Made by a program: the position numbers and the translations under genes. Shown here in pieces: positions 50,416 through 59,169 of a stretch of 64,000 nt of DNA. The notes beneath the pieces are model-generated. The model was not told where the DNA came from. It saw nothing but the letters and a program-made list of their open reading frames with translations, and ran no database searches. Origin of the DNA: JADKAV01 sp037045455. GTDB taxonomy: Bacteria; Actinomycetota; Actinomycetes; S36-B12; UBA10799. The stretch covers positions 186,001 through 250,000 of the forward strand of contig JBAOIN010000009.1 in the NCBI GenBank assembly GCA_037045455.1. The letters run 5' to 3'. Within the stretch, counting starts at the first letter, position 1; every line of letters begins with the position of its first letter.

Positions 50416-51680
50416 GAATGAGCGCGGAGATCAGCAACGGATGCTGTGCAGGCACGCAGCGCATCCCACCGTTCGCTGAATGCCGAGACCAAGTGTGCAC
50501 GGCCGCGTTCGGTGGGATCTTGCGCCTGGCGCATCATCAACGCGGCGATGCGGTTGCGGGCACGTGAACCCGCAGCCGCTTGGTCGGGCGGCAGGTCAGC
50601 ACAGGCCGTGGACCCGGGCGAATCGAGCATGCCAAGCCCTATCGTCGCCAATCCGGCACTGTTCAGCACGTGCCCGTCCACAGACATGAGGTTGAAGGTC
50701 AGGACCCCAGAAGATTGGTCGAAACCTGGTTGACCCACGCTCTGCACCACGAGTTTCGGGGCGTGGGCGGTTCCGGCCAGCGGGCTCAATACCGCTGCTG
50801 TCTCATGGGCAATTTGGGCGGCCAAGGACGCATACGCCTGGTGAACGCACACTCGCGGCTGATCGCCAGCACAAACATCAGCCCTGATCTCATCCCCCGG
50901 CTGGACCTGCCAGCCATGCAGCTGGCTACCTGCAATCAATGTGGCACCGGCCACGCCGGTCACCCACAAGACGTCGCGGGGGCGGCCCACACTGCTCAGG
51001 AGAATCGCAGTTGCGCCCATGAGGACGAAGAAGGTCACTCGCGTCAAACTGAGATGCGCGGGCCATGACGCAAATATGCGAGCGGTCTCAGTCATGGGAA
51101 ATAGCCACTGCCAGTGCGTCCCCAGCAGCAATCCTTGTGCCACGTAGACCACAATCGCGGCAGCCCCCATCGTCAGCCAATGGGGGAGAAGCCAGCCCAA
51201 CAGGTAGCCCAGCGACATGCCGGCCCAAACCCCAGCCACCGCTGTCAGCACTAACAGGAGATCCACAGAGCCCCAGCTTCGCGCTGCCAGAGGGCCGATC
51301 GCGCACGCCAGAGAACCCGCGAGCATGCCCAGGCACGCGAACATCCAGTCCGTCGTGACGGTGCGCACGGCACGCCAGCATCTGTGCCTTCCCGTGGCGT
51401 CGAACAAATCTACCGTGCGGTCCCAACGCGCACGAGTTCCGGCCCATGCCCCGACAGCAGCCCCAAGTGGCGCGAGGAGCACGGGTGAGTACCCGACTGC
51501 CCAATTCACGTCGCCCCATAGTGCCACGTCCTTGGTCGCAGCCGACCAGTAGCAGAATATGACTCCCGCTGCGAACAAGGGAGAGGCCCAAAGACCGGTG
51601 GCCGTCCGAGCCCACCAAAGTGAATTGCGAACGGGAGAGGATGACGAGTCGATGACAGCCGGATCCAGCAGCGTCGTCAC
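50412..51680 (-). CDS. ABC-type membrane subunit with outer C-terminal domain
   Basis: A 422-residue protein: about six membrane helices in residues 25-255 (FAAGVIFCYWSA, LLVLTAVAGVWAGMSLGYLL, LTRVTFFVLMGATAILLSSV), then about 165 residues likely outside the membrane with cysteines in ADVCAGDQPRVCVHQAY, SPGSTACADLPP and ALRACTASV. GTG start overlaps the ATPase stop (GTGA). Not a recognised permease family to me; by position it is the transporter's membrane partner. Confidence 0.66.
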   Translation of the reverse strand: MTTLLDPAVIDSSSSPVRNSLWWARTATGLWASPLFAAGVIFCYWSAATKDVALWGDVNWAVGYSPVLLAPLGAAVGAWAGTRARWDRTVDLFDATGRHRCWRAVRTVTTDWMFACLGMLAGSLACAIGPLAARSWGSVDLLLVLTAVAGVWAGMSLGYLLGWLLPHWLTMGAAAIVVYVAQGLLLGTHWQWLFPMTETARIFASWPAHLSLTRVTFFVLMGATAILLSSVGRPRDVLWVTGVAGATLIAGSQLHGWQVQPGDEIRADVCAGDQPRVCVHQAYASLAAQIAHETAAVLSPLAGTAHAPKLVVQSVGQPGFDQSSGVLTFNLMSVDGHVLNSAGLATIGLGMLDSPGSTACADLPPDQAAAGSRARNRIAALMMRQAQDPTERGRAHLVSAFSERWDALRACTASVADLRAHS

Positions 51681-52339
51681 GACGCGGTTTCCATTGCAGG
51701 ATTGAGCGCCAGGGTGTGGTCGGCAAGTTCCAAGTCCTCGACAACGTGTGTAGCCAGAAGGATGGTGGTGGTACCGGCAATGGAACGCAACGCAGCTCTA
51801 AGCATCGAGCACTGTTCCGCATCGAGCCCAGCAGTCGGTTCGTCCAGAAGCAGCAACCTGGGCTCCCCCAGCAGCGCCTGTGCCACCAGAACTCGGCGCT
51901 GCATTCCACCAGAAAGGGTGCGCACCTTTCGAGAGGCCGCAGACGTCAGGTCCACAATCCGCAACACTCGGTCGATCTGTGCCGTGCGGTTCTCCCTGGA
52001 GATTCTCTTCATCCAGCACATGTAGGCCAGGTAGTCGTTGACTCGCATCGAGGGAACAAGCCCTCCCGATTGTGGAACGTACCCAAGCCGCGTTCGCACG
52101 GCCGAGAGCGGAAGGGATCGATCAGAAGCCAGCCACTCGACCCTCCCATCGGTCGGGGTAAGGAGTCCGGCGGCGAGTCTGACCAGGGTGGATTTCCCCG
52201 ATCCATTCGGACCCGTGAGGGCCATCGTCTTCCCCGTCGGCACCTCCATCGAGACCGGATCGACCAACCCAATTCCCGCGCGAAAGCGAACAGTCACCGC
52301 ATCGAAGCGCAAGGCGACGGGGTCCGCTTCGTTCAGCAC
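51677..52339 (-). CDS. ABC transporter ATPase, exporter type
   Basis: A 220-residue nucleotide-binding subunit: Walker A LTGPNGSGKSTLVRLAAG (about 41-58), Q-loop YVPQSGGLVP, signature LSGGMQRRVLVAQALLGE, Walker B LLLLDEPTAGLD and H-loop LLATHVVED. The small size and CcmA/bacitracin-type style suit export of a peptide or drug. GTG at 52339 overlaps the secreted-protein stop by seven bases, so translation is coupled to that gene. Confidence 0.86.
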   Translation of the reverse strand: MLNEADPVALRFDAVTVRFRAGIGLVDPVSMEVPTGKTMALTGPNGSGKSTLVRLAAGLLTPTDGRVEWLASDRSLPLSAVRTRLGYVPQSGGLVPSMRVNDYLAYMCWMKRISRENRTAQIDRVLRIVDLTSAASRKVRTLSGGMQRRVLVAQALLGEPRLLLLDEPTAGLDAEQCSMLRAALRSIAGTTTILLATHVVEDLELADHTLALNPAMETAS

Positions 52340-52725
52340 GCCACAGAAACCTTGACGCTGCTGGAGGTCCAGCCCAGATACGAATCCGCCACCGTCTTGT
52401 AGCCGTAGTTGCCGCTGTCGCAGCCGCGAGCATAGGCATTGAAGTTGCCATTGGCGTTCTGCGAGTAGTCCGTGTTGCTGGCGAGTTTCGTGTCCGGCAA
52501 AGCGGTCCGGACGCGAATGAGACTGCTCTTGACCCAACCGCCCGGCAAGCTACCGCTGCAGTTCAACATGGCATGCGCAACCACCGCCCCAGACTCCTTG
52601 TAAGGGATCTCGGGGGTGATGGAACTGCAACTGGCGGCGTTTGCAGTCCCGGAGCTCATGCCGAAGGCTCCCAAAGTCAGGCAGGCGAATGTGGCGGCAA
52701 CGCCTGGTTTGGACAGTGTCCTCAT
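52333..52725 (-). CDS. Small secreted cysteine-containing protein
   Basis: 130 residues with a Sec signal (about 1-31, cleavage near TANAA-SCSS). The mature, beta-rich, Ser/Asn-rich part has four Cys at 33, 56, 102 and 130, the last being the C-terminal residue, enough for two disulfides. The core reads TDYSQNANGNFNAYARGCDS and ends SSVKVSVAC. GAGGGGAA precedes the ATG. It is the first gene of a cassette with an ABC ATPase and two membrane proteins. A secreted effector or bacteriocin-like protein is an inference; I see no match to a known family. Confidence 0.72.
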   Translation of the reverse strand: MRTLSKPGVAATFACLTLGAFGMSSGTANAASCSSITPEIPYKESGAVVAHAMLNCSGSLPGGWVKSSLIRVRTALPDTKLASNTDYSQNANGNFNAYARGCDSGNYGYKTVADSYLGWTSSSVKVSVAC

Positions 52726-52829
52726 GATTTCCCCTCGTGAACCGAGACAGAGCCCGGATTCCGATGACTGAATCAGATGTACCTACTTACGGAGGGCACG
52801 GGCTCAAGCCTTGCCCGTGTCAGGGCAGG

Positions 52830-54089
52830 ATGGACCTCGTGACGCAATGGCCACGGGGATCCCTGCACAGCAGCACCGACGTTGTCGTAGTAGGTGCCGG
52901 ATTAGCGGGGCTGAACGCCACGCGGCACCTGGTAGGGGCCGGGCTCGATGTCGTCGTCGTGGAAGCCAGCGACCGGGTCGGCGGCCGCGTGCAGACCGAC
53001 GAGGTCGACGGTTTCCTGATGGACCACGGGTTCCAGCTCTATAACCCGGCCTATCCCGAGGGCGCTCGAGTGCTGGACCACACCTCGCTGGATCTCAAAC
53101 CCTGCTTCCCCGGAGCCGTACTGAGCACGGCGGACGGCCCCCGCTGGATGGTCGATCCACTGCGGGCCCCGCGGGTGGGCCTGCGCAACGTCCGGTTGCC
53201 GCTGGGGCTGCGCGGCACAGCCGAGACGCTGAACTACATCAGCCGCTGTGCGGTGACCGACGCCAAGGAACTTCAGACGCGCCCGGACCTGAGCACGGTG
53301 CAGGCGTTCGAGCAGGCCCACATCACGGGCAAACCCATCGACCTACTGCTGCGGCCGTTCCTGTCCGGGGTACTCGCCGACCCGGAACTGGCGACAAGCC
53401 GCCGGTTCGCCGACCTCGTGCTGCGGTCACTGGCCCGTGGCACACCGGCGCTTCCGGCGCAGGGCATGCGGGCGATCCCCGAACAGCTCGCCCGGCCGTT
53501 ACGTGGGCACATCTTCCGCGGGGTGCGCGCGCAGTCCGTCTCGGCCAAGCGGGTGGAGACCGACGCCGGGGCGATCGACTGCGAGGCGGTGGTGGTGGCC
53601 ACGGATCCTTCGACCGCGGCAGAGTTGGTGCCGGCGATCCCGGTAGCACCGATGCGGGCGCTGACCACCTGGTACTTCGCCATCGACGAGCAAGACCTGT
53701 GCGGTGGCCGGCCGGTGCTGGTGCTGGAGTCAGCGGGCCGCGGTCCCCTGACGAACGCGCTGGTGCTCAGTTACGCAGCACCGGCGTATGCCCCGGCGGG
53801 CAAGCACCTGCTGCAAGCGACAGCGGTCGGGGAGCCGGACGTGGATGTGTCAGTGGTCCGCCAGCAACTCGCGCAGATGTACGGCGTGCCGACCGGTCAC
53901 TGGGAGTTAGTCGGGCACTACCCGATCCGCGAGGCTCTGCCCTCGGCCCTGCCACCGTTCGACGTCCGCGGTCAGCAGGAGTTCGACGGCGTGATCGTGG
54001 CCGGCGACCACCGGGACACCCCGTCCATTCAGGGAGCGCTTGTGAGCGGCCGGCGCGCTGCCACGTTGGTGCAACGCAGACTGGCCTAG
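52830..54089 (+). CDS. FAD-dependent amine oxidase/phytoene desaturase-like protein
   Basis: A 419-residue flavoprotein. It opens with the FAD loop VVVGAGLAGLNATRHLVGAG and the family's VGGRVQTDEVDGFLMDHGFQ, and closes with FDGVIVAGDHRDTPSIQGALVSGRRAA-type FAD contact (GDHRDTPSIQGAL). The middle is shorter and simpler than in carotenoid desaturases. The start is uncertain: ATG at 52830 is given; an in-frame GTG at 52839 and longer frames exist, with no clear ribosome-binding site. Substrate unknown. Confidence 0.78.
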   Translation: MDLVTQWPRGSLHSSTDVVVVGAGLAGLNATRHLVGAGLDVVVVEASDRVGGRVQTDEVDGFLMDHGFQLYNPAYPEGARVLDHTSLDLKPCFPGAVLSTADGPRWMVDPLRAPRVGLRNVRLPLGLRGTAETLNYISRCAVTDAKELQTRPDLSTVQAFEQAHITGKPIDLLLRPFLSGVLADPELATSRRFADLVLRSLARGTPALPAQGMRAIPEQLARPLRGHIFRGVRAQSVSAKRVETDAGAIDCEAVVVATDPSTAAELVPAIPVAPMRALTTWYFAIDEQDLCGGRPVLVLESAGRGPLTNALVLSYAAPAYAPAGKHLLQATAVGEPDVDVSVVRQQLAQMYGVPTGHWELVGHYPIREALPSALPPFDVRGQQEFDGVIVAGDHRDTPSIQGALVSGRRAATLVQRRLA

Positions 54090-54142
54090 CGGCAATCCTC
54101 GCCATCCCGTGGGCGCCCGATTGCGGCTCAACCCCAGCCACC

Positions 54143-54148
54143 TACCGT
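54143..54148 (+). promoter_or_regulatory. -10 hexamer TACCGT, leaderless start at 54155
   Basis: TACCGT, six bases, ATG. The same hexamer serves the gene at 6539. Confidence 0.58.
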
Positions 54149-54154
54149 GGTGCC

Positions 54155-55087
54155 ATGGGCTGGAACATCACAGACATCCCCGACCAAAGCGGACTGACGA
54201 TCCTGGTCACCGGCGCGACGAGTGGCCTCGGCCTGGAGTCGGCGAAGGCACTGGCTGCGGCCGGCGCCGACGTGATCCTCGCGGGCCGGTCTGCCGAACG
54301 CCTGCAGGGGGCCCAGGCCCAGATCCCGCAACCCACGCGGCTACTGCTGCTCGACCTCGCGGACCTCGACAGCGTCCGGAAGGCCGCTGAGTCGGTGGAC
54401 CACCTCGATGTCTTGATCAACAACGCCGGTGTGATGGCTCCCCCGTTCGGACGCACGGCAGATGGTTTCGAGACGCAGATCGGCACCAACCACCTGGGGC
54501 ACTTCGCGCTCACCGGCCTGTTGCTGCCGAAGATGCCGACGAGTTCACGGCACGCTCGCGTGGTAACGGTCTCCAGCAGTGCCCACCGGATGGGCTCGGT
54601 GGACGTGAACGACCTCAACTTCGACCACCGGCGCTACTCGTCGTGGCCCGCCTACGGCCAGAGCAAGCTGGCCAACCTGCTCTTCGCCGCTGAACTCGAC
54701 CGCCGCGCCCAGCAAGCGGGCTGGCGGCTGCGCAGTGTCGCCGCCCACCCCGGCTGGGCCGCCACGAACCTGCAGTTCGCAGGGCCGGCAATGGCCCACA
54801 ACCCGATCGGCAGGCTCATCACAAAGGTGATGAATGCCGTGGTCGCGCAGTCGGCGGATTCCGGCGCCCGGCCGCAGTTGTACGCCGCGACGATGCCCGA
54901 CGTGCAGGGCGGGCAGTACTACGGCCCGGACGGGTTGTTCGAATCCCGAGGGGCACCTAAGCGGGTGGGGCGGACGAGTGCCGCCAAGGACGAAGCCACC
55001 GCCGCCGCGCTGTGGGACCTGTCGGAGGAACTGACCGACGTTCAGTACACGTTCGCAACATCCCGGCCGAACTCCTCGACCTCGTAG
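54155..55087 (+). CDS. Short-chain dehydrogenase/reductase, retinol-dehydrogenase-like
   Basis: A 310-residue SDR: cofactor loop LVTGATSGLGLESAKALA (about 17-34), INNAGVMAPPFGRT, the catalytic Ser region VTVSSSAHRM and YGQSKLANLLFA carrying the Tyr-x-x-x-Lys. AAHPGWAATNL follows. The long C-terminal part (QSADSGARPQLYAATMPDVQ, GGQYYGPDG) is typical of the RDH/WWOX-like branch. ATG fixed by TACCGT. The last 46 bases overlap the convergent amrA gene. Confidence 0.86.
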   Translation: MGWNITDIPDQSGLTILVTGATSGLGLESAKALAAAGADVILAGRSAERLQGAQAQIPQPTRLLLLDLADLDSVRKAAESVDHLDVLINNAGVMAPPFGRTADGFETQIGTNHLGHFALTGLLLPKMPTSSRHARVVTVSSSAHRMGSVDVNDLNFDHRRYSSWPAYGQSKLANLLFAAELDRRAQQAGWRLRSVAAHPGWAATNLQFAGPAMAHNPIGRLITKVMNAVVAQSADSGARPQLYAATMPDVQGGQYYGPDGLFESRGAPKRVGRTSAAKDEATAAALWDLSEELTDVQYTFATSRPNSSTS

Positions 55088-55593
55088 ATCGACACCTGCG
55101 CCGGCCAGGTGCCGGGCCGCAGCCCGGCCTTGCGCCACAGACCCGCCACGAAGACGTCAGCGGTGGGCAGTTGGTCCCAGACGGCCGGCAGGAACGTCCC
55201 GCGGCTGCCATTCGCCTCGACAACCGCCCCCACCCTGGGCAACCGCGCCACGACGTCGTTGTACGACTGCGCCGGAAACGGGCGCAACGGACCCAGCACG
55301 CTGATCTCCACGTGCACACCCTGCAGGGTGTCCAGCGGCGGGAACCGCGGGTCTTCGAAGGCTGCTGCCAAGGCATGTTCGGCAATGTCGCGGCCCAGTG
55401 GCTGGTAGGGCTGCAGCGTGCCGATACAGCCGAGCAGTTCCCCGTCGCGCCGCAGTGTTACGAACGATGCGCCGTCCTGCTGCAGGAACGGCGGGTTGTC
55501 CCGCGGCACCGTCCGGCGTCCGGTGCGCAACGCCATGTCGATGGCGTCGGTCGCGATGTCGAGCATCCGGGCCTGTTCGGCAGCGGTGAACAT
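55042..55593 (-). CDS. amrA: AMMECR1 family protein (AmmeMemoRadiSam system A)
   Basis: A 183-residue AMMECR1-domain protein. It has the conserved FVTLRRDGELLGCIGTLQP (family LRGCIG), the next strand set DPRFPPLDTLQGVHVEISVL, and WDQLPTADVFVAGLWRKAGL. ATG overlaps the MEMO-family stop (TGATG). It is one of three proteins of the conserved but biochemically poorly understood AmmeMemoRadiSam set. Confidence 0.88.
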   Translation of the reverse strand: MFTAAEQARMLDIATDAIDMALRTGRRTVPRDNPPFLQQDGASFVTLRRDGELLGCIGTLQPYQPLGRDIAEHALAAAFEDPRFPPLDTLQGVHVEISVLGPLRPFPAQSYNDVVARLPRVGAVVEANGSRGTFLPAVWDQLPTADVFVAGLWRKAGLRPGTWPAQVSIYEVEEFGRDVANVY

Positions 55594-56345
55594 CAGCGGC
55601 CCCCGACTGCGAATGCCCCGTAGCCGACCACCCGGTCGTGCGGCCCTGCGGTATCCCCAGAGTTGCGCAGATCCAACTGCTGGAGCTCGAGGCCGAGCCG
55701 GCCGGCTGCCAGCAGCAACCCCCGCAGTGGATAGGCCCCACACGCATCGTCGTCGGCGATCAGATCCCACCGCCGTGTGACCACGTGGTCAGCAGTCCGC
55801 CGGTCCTGTGCCTGCGCCTGCGCGTAAGGGTGGTAGTGCGACAGGTCGGTGGACAGCACCACGATCGTGTCCGGGTCGGACAGGTACGGCTCCAGAACGT
55901 CAGCCACATCCGCGGGATCGGCCCACCCGACCAGGATCGGCAGTAGGCGCCAGCCCGGTTCCAGGCATTCCTGCAGGAAGGGAAGTTGCACCTCGAGGCT
56001 GTGTTCCGGCGCGTGGGGCGCATCGTCGCGGGGAAGGTCAGCTTCGTGATCGATGAGCACGTCCCCCAGCGGTGTGCGCCAGACGTCAGCCGCCGGCGCG
56101 GCCATGCCCCGTACCGGGACGAAGTGTGCCGGCCCGGCGAGGACGACGCGTTCGGCCCGGTGCAATCGCGCGTAGGCATGGGCAGCAACCGGGCCCGAGT
56201 AGATGTGGCCCGCATGCGGCACGATCACCGCTGGTGGCTGCGGACCGCCGGGCGCCTGCGCCAGATAACCCTCGACCTCGCGCTGCAGGTCGTACGGATC
56301 TGCGGTGTAGAACGTCCCGGCGACCGCCGGTTCACGGACTCGCAT
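55593..56345 (-). CDS. amrB: MEMO1 family protein (AmmeMemoRadiSam system B)
   Basis: A 250-residue MEMO family protein related to extradiol dioxygenases. Metal/active-site positions are in VIVPHAGHIYSGPVAAHAYA, VLAGPAHFVPVRGMA, EHSLEVQLPFLQ and VLSTDLSHYHPY. It starts with AVAGTFYTADPYDLQREVEG, the family opening. The ATG at 56345 lies 14 bases inside the ligase gene, indicating coupling. Confidence 0.9.
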   Translation of the reverse strand: MRVREPAVAGTFYTADPYDLQREVEGYLAQAPGGPQPPAVIVPHAGHIYSGPVAAHAYARLHRAERVVLAGPAHFVPVRGMAAPAADVWRTPLGDVLIDHEADLPRDDAPHAPEHSLEVQLPFLQECLEPGWRLLPILVGWADPADVADVLEPYLSDPDTIVVLSTDLSHYHPYAQAQAQDRRTADHVVTRRWDLIADDDACGAYPLRGLLLAAGRLGLELQQLDLRNSGDTAGPHDRVVGYGAFAVGGR

Positions 56346-57660
56346 GCTGTCCCCCTGCCAGAACCAATCGTTGGATCTTTCCCGCGGCGTTGTGCGGCAA
56401 CTCCGGGTGCTGCTCCACTTGCTTGGGCCGCTTGTAGGCAGCCAGCCGCTCGGCAGCCCATGCGTGTACGGCCGCCGGTTCGGCAACGCCGGCGTAAGCG
56501 GCGCAGACTCGCTGGCCCCACTGGTCGTCGTCGCGGCCGAACACCGCGACCTCCTCGACGCCTGGGCACTCCAGCAGAACTGCCTCAACCTCGGCCGGAT
56601 ACACGTTGACGCCGCCGGTGATGATGAGGTCCTCCCGGCGTCCCTCCAGGAACAGGTAGCCATCCTCAAGCCGCCCCAGATCGCCGACGGTGAACGCGTC
56701 ACCGTCCCAGGTCTGCGCCGTCTTGGCCGGGTCCCGCCAGTAGCTGAAGCGGGCAAAGTCCGGCGTGTGACACCAGATGACACCGTCGCGGATCTCCACG
56801 CGGCGGCCGGTCCGCGCCCGGCCCACAGTCCCGGGGCGCTGCTCCCATTCCGCCCCCGCACAGACGGTGAACTGCCCTTCAGTGGAGCCGTAGAACTCCC
56901 ACACGTGTTCGACGCCAGCCCACTCGTGCAGGCGGCGTTTGATGCTCGGCGGGCAGGCGGCGCCCGCGTGCGTGATCAGCCGGTACGGGCTGGGCGGCAG
57001 GTCGAGCGCGAACAGCCGCTGCAGGTGGCTCGGGACGAGGAACGCGTGCGTGGGCCGGTGTTCGGCAAGGGCTGTCGCCGTGGCCGCCGCGTCGAACCCG
57101 CCGGGCAGGATCGCGGAACCCCCGACCTGCAGGACCGCCATCGCGTAGCGCAGCGGCGCGGCATGACACAAGGGCCCGTGCACCAGCGTCACGTCATCGG
57201 CGGTGAACTCCCACTGGTCGATCTCGTCGCGCCACAGCGGTTCGCTGTGCGTGCGCTGCGTATCCACCCCTTTGGGCCGGCCCGTGGTACCCGAGGTGTA
57301 GTGCATGGGCCGTCCCCGCGGCCACTCGTCGAGCTCGGGAACCGGCCCGGTGTGTTCGGTCAGGGCGAGCAGGTCGCCGGCCGACTCCACAACGAGAGTG
57401 GCCTGGCTGTCGGTGACGATGTGGGCCCGCTCGGACTCGGTCAGCATCGGATTGATGGGGACCGGAACCACGCCGGATCGCAAGCCCCCGGCAACCAGCG
57501 AAACCACGCGCGCCTGCAAGGCCGCGGCCTCAGCCGGCGGATAGCGGTGTTCAGGGGTGACGATGGCGAACCGGTCGCCTTGCCTGAGTCCGGCGGCATG
57601 CAAGCCGGCTGCCGCCTGCGCACTGCGACGCCGGTACTCCCGCGCCGTCAGGACGAACAT
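56332..57660 (-). CDS. AMP-dependent acyl-CoA synthetase-like protein
   Basis: A 442-residue ANL-superfamily ligase, shorter than the usual 500-550 because the N-terminal domain is trimmed (it begins MFVLTAREYRRRSAQAAAGL). Core motifs are complete: A3 HYTSGTTGRPKGV, A5 EFYGSTEGQF, A7-A8 VGDLGRLEDGYLFLEGRRED with IITGGVNVYPAEVE, and the catalytic Lys in NAAGKIQRLV. TAGCCT lies six bases before the ATG. Its insertion between amrB and the radical-SAM gene suggests a link to that system; substrate unknown. Confidence 0.86.
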   Translation of the reverse strand: MFVLTAREYRRRSAQAAAGLHAAGLRQGDRFAIVTPEHRYPPAEAAALQARVVSLVAGGLRSGVVPVPINPMLTESERAHIVTDSQATLVVESAGDLLALTEHTGPVPELDEWPRGRPMHYTSGTTGRPKGVDTQRTHSEPLWRDEIDQWEFTADDVTLVHGPLCHAAPLRYAMAVLQVGGSAILPGGFDAAATATALAEHRPTHAFLVPSHLQRLFALDLPPSPYRLITHAGAACPPSIKRRLHEWAGVEHVWEFYGSTEGQFTVCAGAEWEQRPGTVGRARTGRRVEIRDGVIWCHTPDFARFSYWRDPAKTAQTWDGDAFTVGDLGRLEDGYLFLEGRREDLIITGGVNVYPAEVEAVLLECPGVEEVAVFGRDDDQWGQRVCAAYAGVAEPAAVHAWAAERLAAYKRPKQVEQHPELPHNAAGKIQRLVLAGGQHASP

Positions 57661-57666
57661 GGCTTC

Positions 57667-57672
57667 AGGCTA
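57667..57672 (-). promoter_or_regulatory. -10 hexamer TAGCCT, leaderless start at 57660
   Basis: TAGCCT, six bases, ATG. Lies within the last codons of the radical-SAM gene, so ligase-amrB-amrA can be expressed separately. Confidence 0.5.
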
Positions 57673-58740
57673 TCCGCGCAAAGTCACCGGCAACCGGCGT
57701 CTGCCCCAAGTCCCCGCGGCCACCTCGAACACCCCCGGGATCACGGTTCCGCAGGTGGGGCAGGCACCTTGCGGGTCGAGGTCGTACCGCAGGATCTCGT
57801 ACCAGTCCCGCTCGATGACCGGCGTCTGGCACGACGGGCAGAACGTGGTGTCCCCGTCCGGGTCGTGGACGTTTCCCGTGTAGGCGAAGTGCACGCCGGC
57901 GTCCATCGCGATCCGCCGCGCCCGCGCGAGCGTCTGCGGCGGGGTGGCCGGCACATCCAGCATCTTCCAGTCCGGATGGAAGGCGCTGAAATGCATCGGC
58001 ACGTCCGGGCCCACGTGATCGATCACCCAGCGCGCCATCCGGGTCAGTTCCGCATCGGAGTCGTTGTGCCCCGGCACGACCAGCGTCGTCAACTCGATCC
58101 AGGCCGGGCTCTCGTGCACGGCCCACTCGATGGTCTCGAGCACGCGGTCGAGGTGCCCGCCGCAGACCTTGTGGTAGTACTCCTCCGTGAAACCCTTCAG
58201 GTCGATGTTGATCGCATCCATCGCACCGAACAACTCGGCACGTGGCCCGGGTTCGATGTAGCCGGCAGTGACACCCACCGTGCGGATCCCCTGCGCCCGG
58301 CAGGCCAGCGCCGTGTCCACGGCGTATTCGAGGAACACGACGGGGTCGTTGTACGTGAACGCCACGCTCGTGCATCCCAAGCGCACCGCAGCTTCGGCGA
58401 TCGCCTGCGGGCTGGCGGCGTCGGCCAGGGTGTCCACGTCCCGGGACTTCGAGATGTCCCAGTTCTGGCAGAACTTGCAGGTCAGGTTGCAGCCCGCAGT
58501 GCCGAAGGACAGCACCGGCGTTCCGGGCAGGAAGTGGTTGAGGGGCTTCTTCTCGATCGGGTCGATGCAGTACCCGCTGGAGCGGCCATAGGTCGTGCTG
58601 ACGATCGCGTCGTTCTCGCGGGCTCGCACGAAGCACAACCCGCGCTGACCCTCGTGCAAGCGACAGGCCCGCGGGCAGACATCGCACTGCACCCGGCCGT
58701 CGTCGAGCACATGCCAGTAGGTCGTTTCGTGTGCCCCCAT
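57670..58740 (-). CDS. amrS: Radical SAM protein of the AmmeMemoRadiSam system
   Basis: A 356-residue AmmeMemoRadiSam system radical SAM enzyme. An N-terminal Cys cluster (QCDVCPRACRLHEGQRGLC, about 18-36) precedes the radical-SAM motif CNLTCKFC (about 84-91, the CxxxCxxC). SRDVDTLADAASPQAIAEAA and GVTAGYIEPGPRAEL follow. Near the C-terminus is a rubredoxin-like set, CPSC and CPTC. No -10 at the standard distance is seen; it may have a 5' leader. The reaction is not established for the family. Confidence 0.92.
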   Translation of the reverse strand: MGAHETTYWHVLDDGRVQCDVCPRACRLHEGQRGLCFVRARENDAIVSTTYGRSSGYCIDPIEKKPLNHFLPGTPVLSFGTAGCNLTCKFCQNWDISKSRDVDTLADAASPQAIAEAAVRLGCTSVAFTYNDPVVFLEYAVDTALACRAQGIRTVGVTAGYIEPGPRAELFGAMDAINIDLKGFTEEYYHKVCGGHLDRVLETIEWAVHESPAWIELTTLVVPGHNDSDAELTRMARWVIDHVGPDVPMHFSAFHPDWKMLDVPATPPQTLARARRIAMDAGVHFAYTGNVHDPDGDTTFCPSCQTPVIERDWYEILRYDLDPQGACPTCGTVIPGVFEVAAGTWGRRRLPVTLRG

Positions 58741-58809
58741 ATCTCTAGGGCACTCCTGCTATGGGCGGCTGTCAAGACTGTTCGCGGGGGGCCCAAGATG
58801 GGTCCGGAT

Positions 58810-59169
58810 TCAGGGACTCAGGTGATAGGCGTAGTGGCTATCCAGAGCGAGCATGAACGCGCCTTGCACCATGATCGCCGCGCCGTCTCCGCGCCATCCG
58901 CGACTTACGGCAGCGGCGCCAAGTGCCAGGTAACCGACGTCGGCGGCGCAGTTCACGAGCAGTACCTTCCGCAGCCGTCGCGGCTCCGGCGCTGGCCGAC
59001 TGGCCCCGAACCCGGCGATGGCCGCGTCCACCACACCCCAGGCGACCGTCTGTCGACCGAACTGCCGGATCGTGTCAGTGCGCCCGGTCACCCACAGTGC
59101 GGCGCCTCCCAGCACCGACGCCGCCGACCAGGCACCGAGGGTCCGGAGAAGACCTTGCGACGTGGCCAT
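58810..59169 (-). CDS. Small membrane protein (unassigned DUF)
   Basis: 119 residues with three or four weakly hydrophobic helices: LLRTLGAWSAASVLGGAALW, FGRQTVAWGVVDAAIAGFGA and YLALGAAAVSRGWRGDGAAI, ending LALDSHYAYHLSP. ATG overlaps the DUF5522 stop by one base (TGATG). I recognise the pattern from actinomycete hypothetical proteins but cannot give a firm family. Confidence 0.66.
   Translation of the reverse strand: MATSQGLLRTLGAWSAASVLGGAALWVTGRTDTIRQFGRQTVAWGVVDAAIAGFGASRPAPEPRRLRKVLLVNCAADVGYLALGAAAVSRGWRGDGAAIMVQGAFMLALDSHYAYHLSP

Noticed and set aside
52333..52725. Secreted protein as a lactococcin 972-type bacteriocin
   Set aside because: The ABC plus membrane-protein context is similar, but the sequence lacks the Trp/Tyr-rich C-terminal pattern of that family and has four Cys instead.
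58741..58809. Possible terminator GGGCCCAAGATGGGTCC after the radical-SAM start region
   Set aside because: It lies upstream of the minus-strand radical-SAM gene and the pairing is short and imperfect; not strong enough to list.
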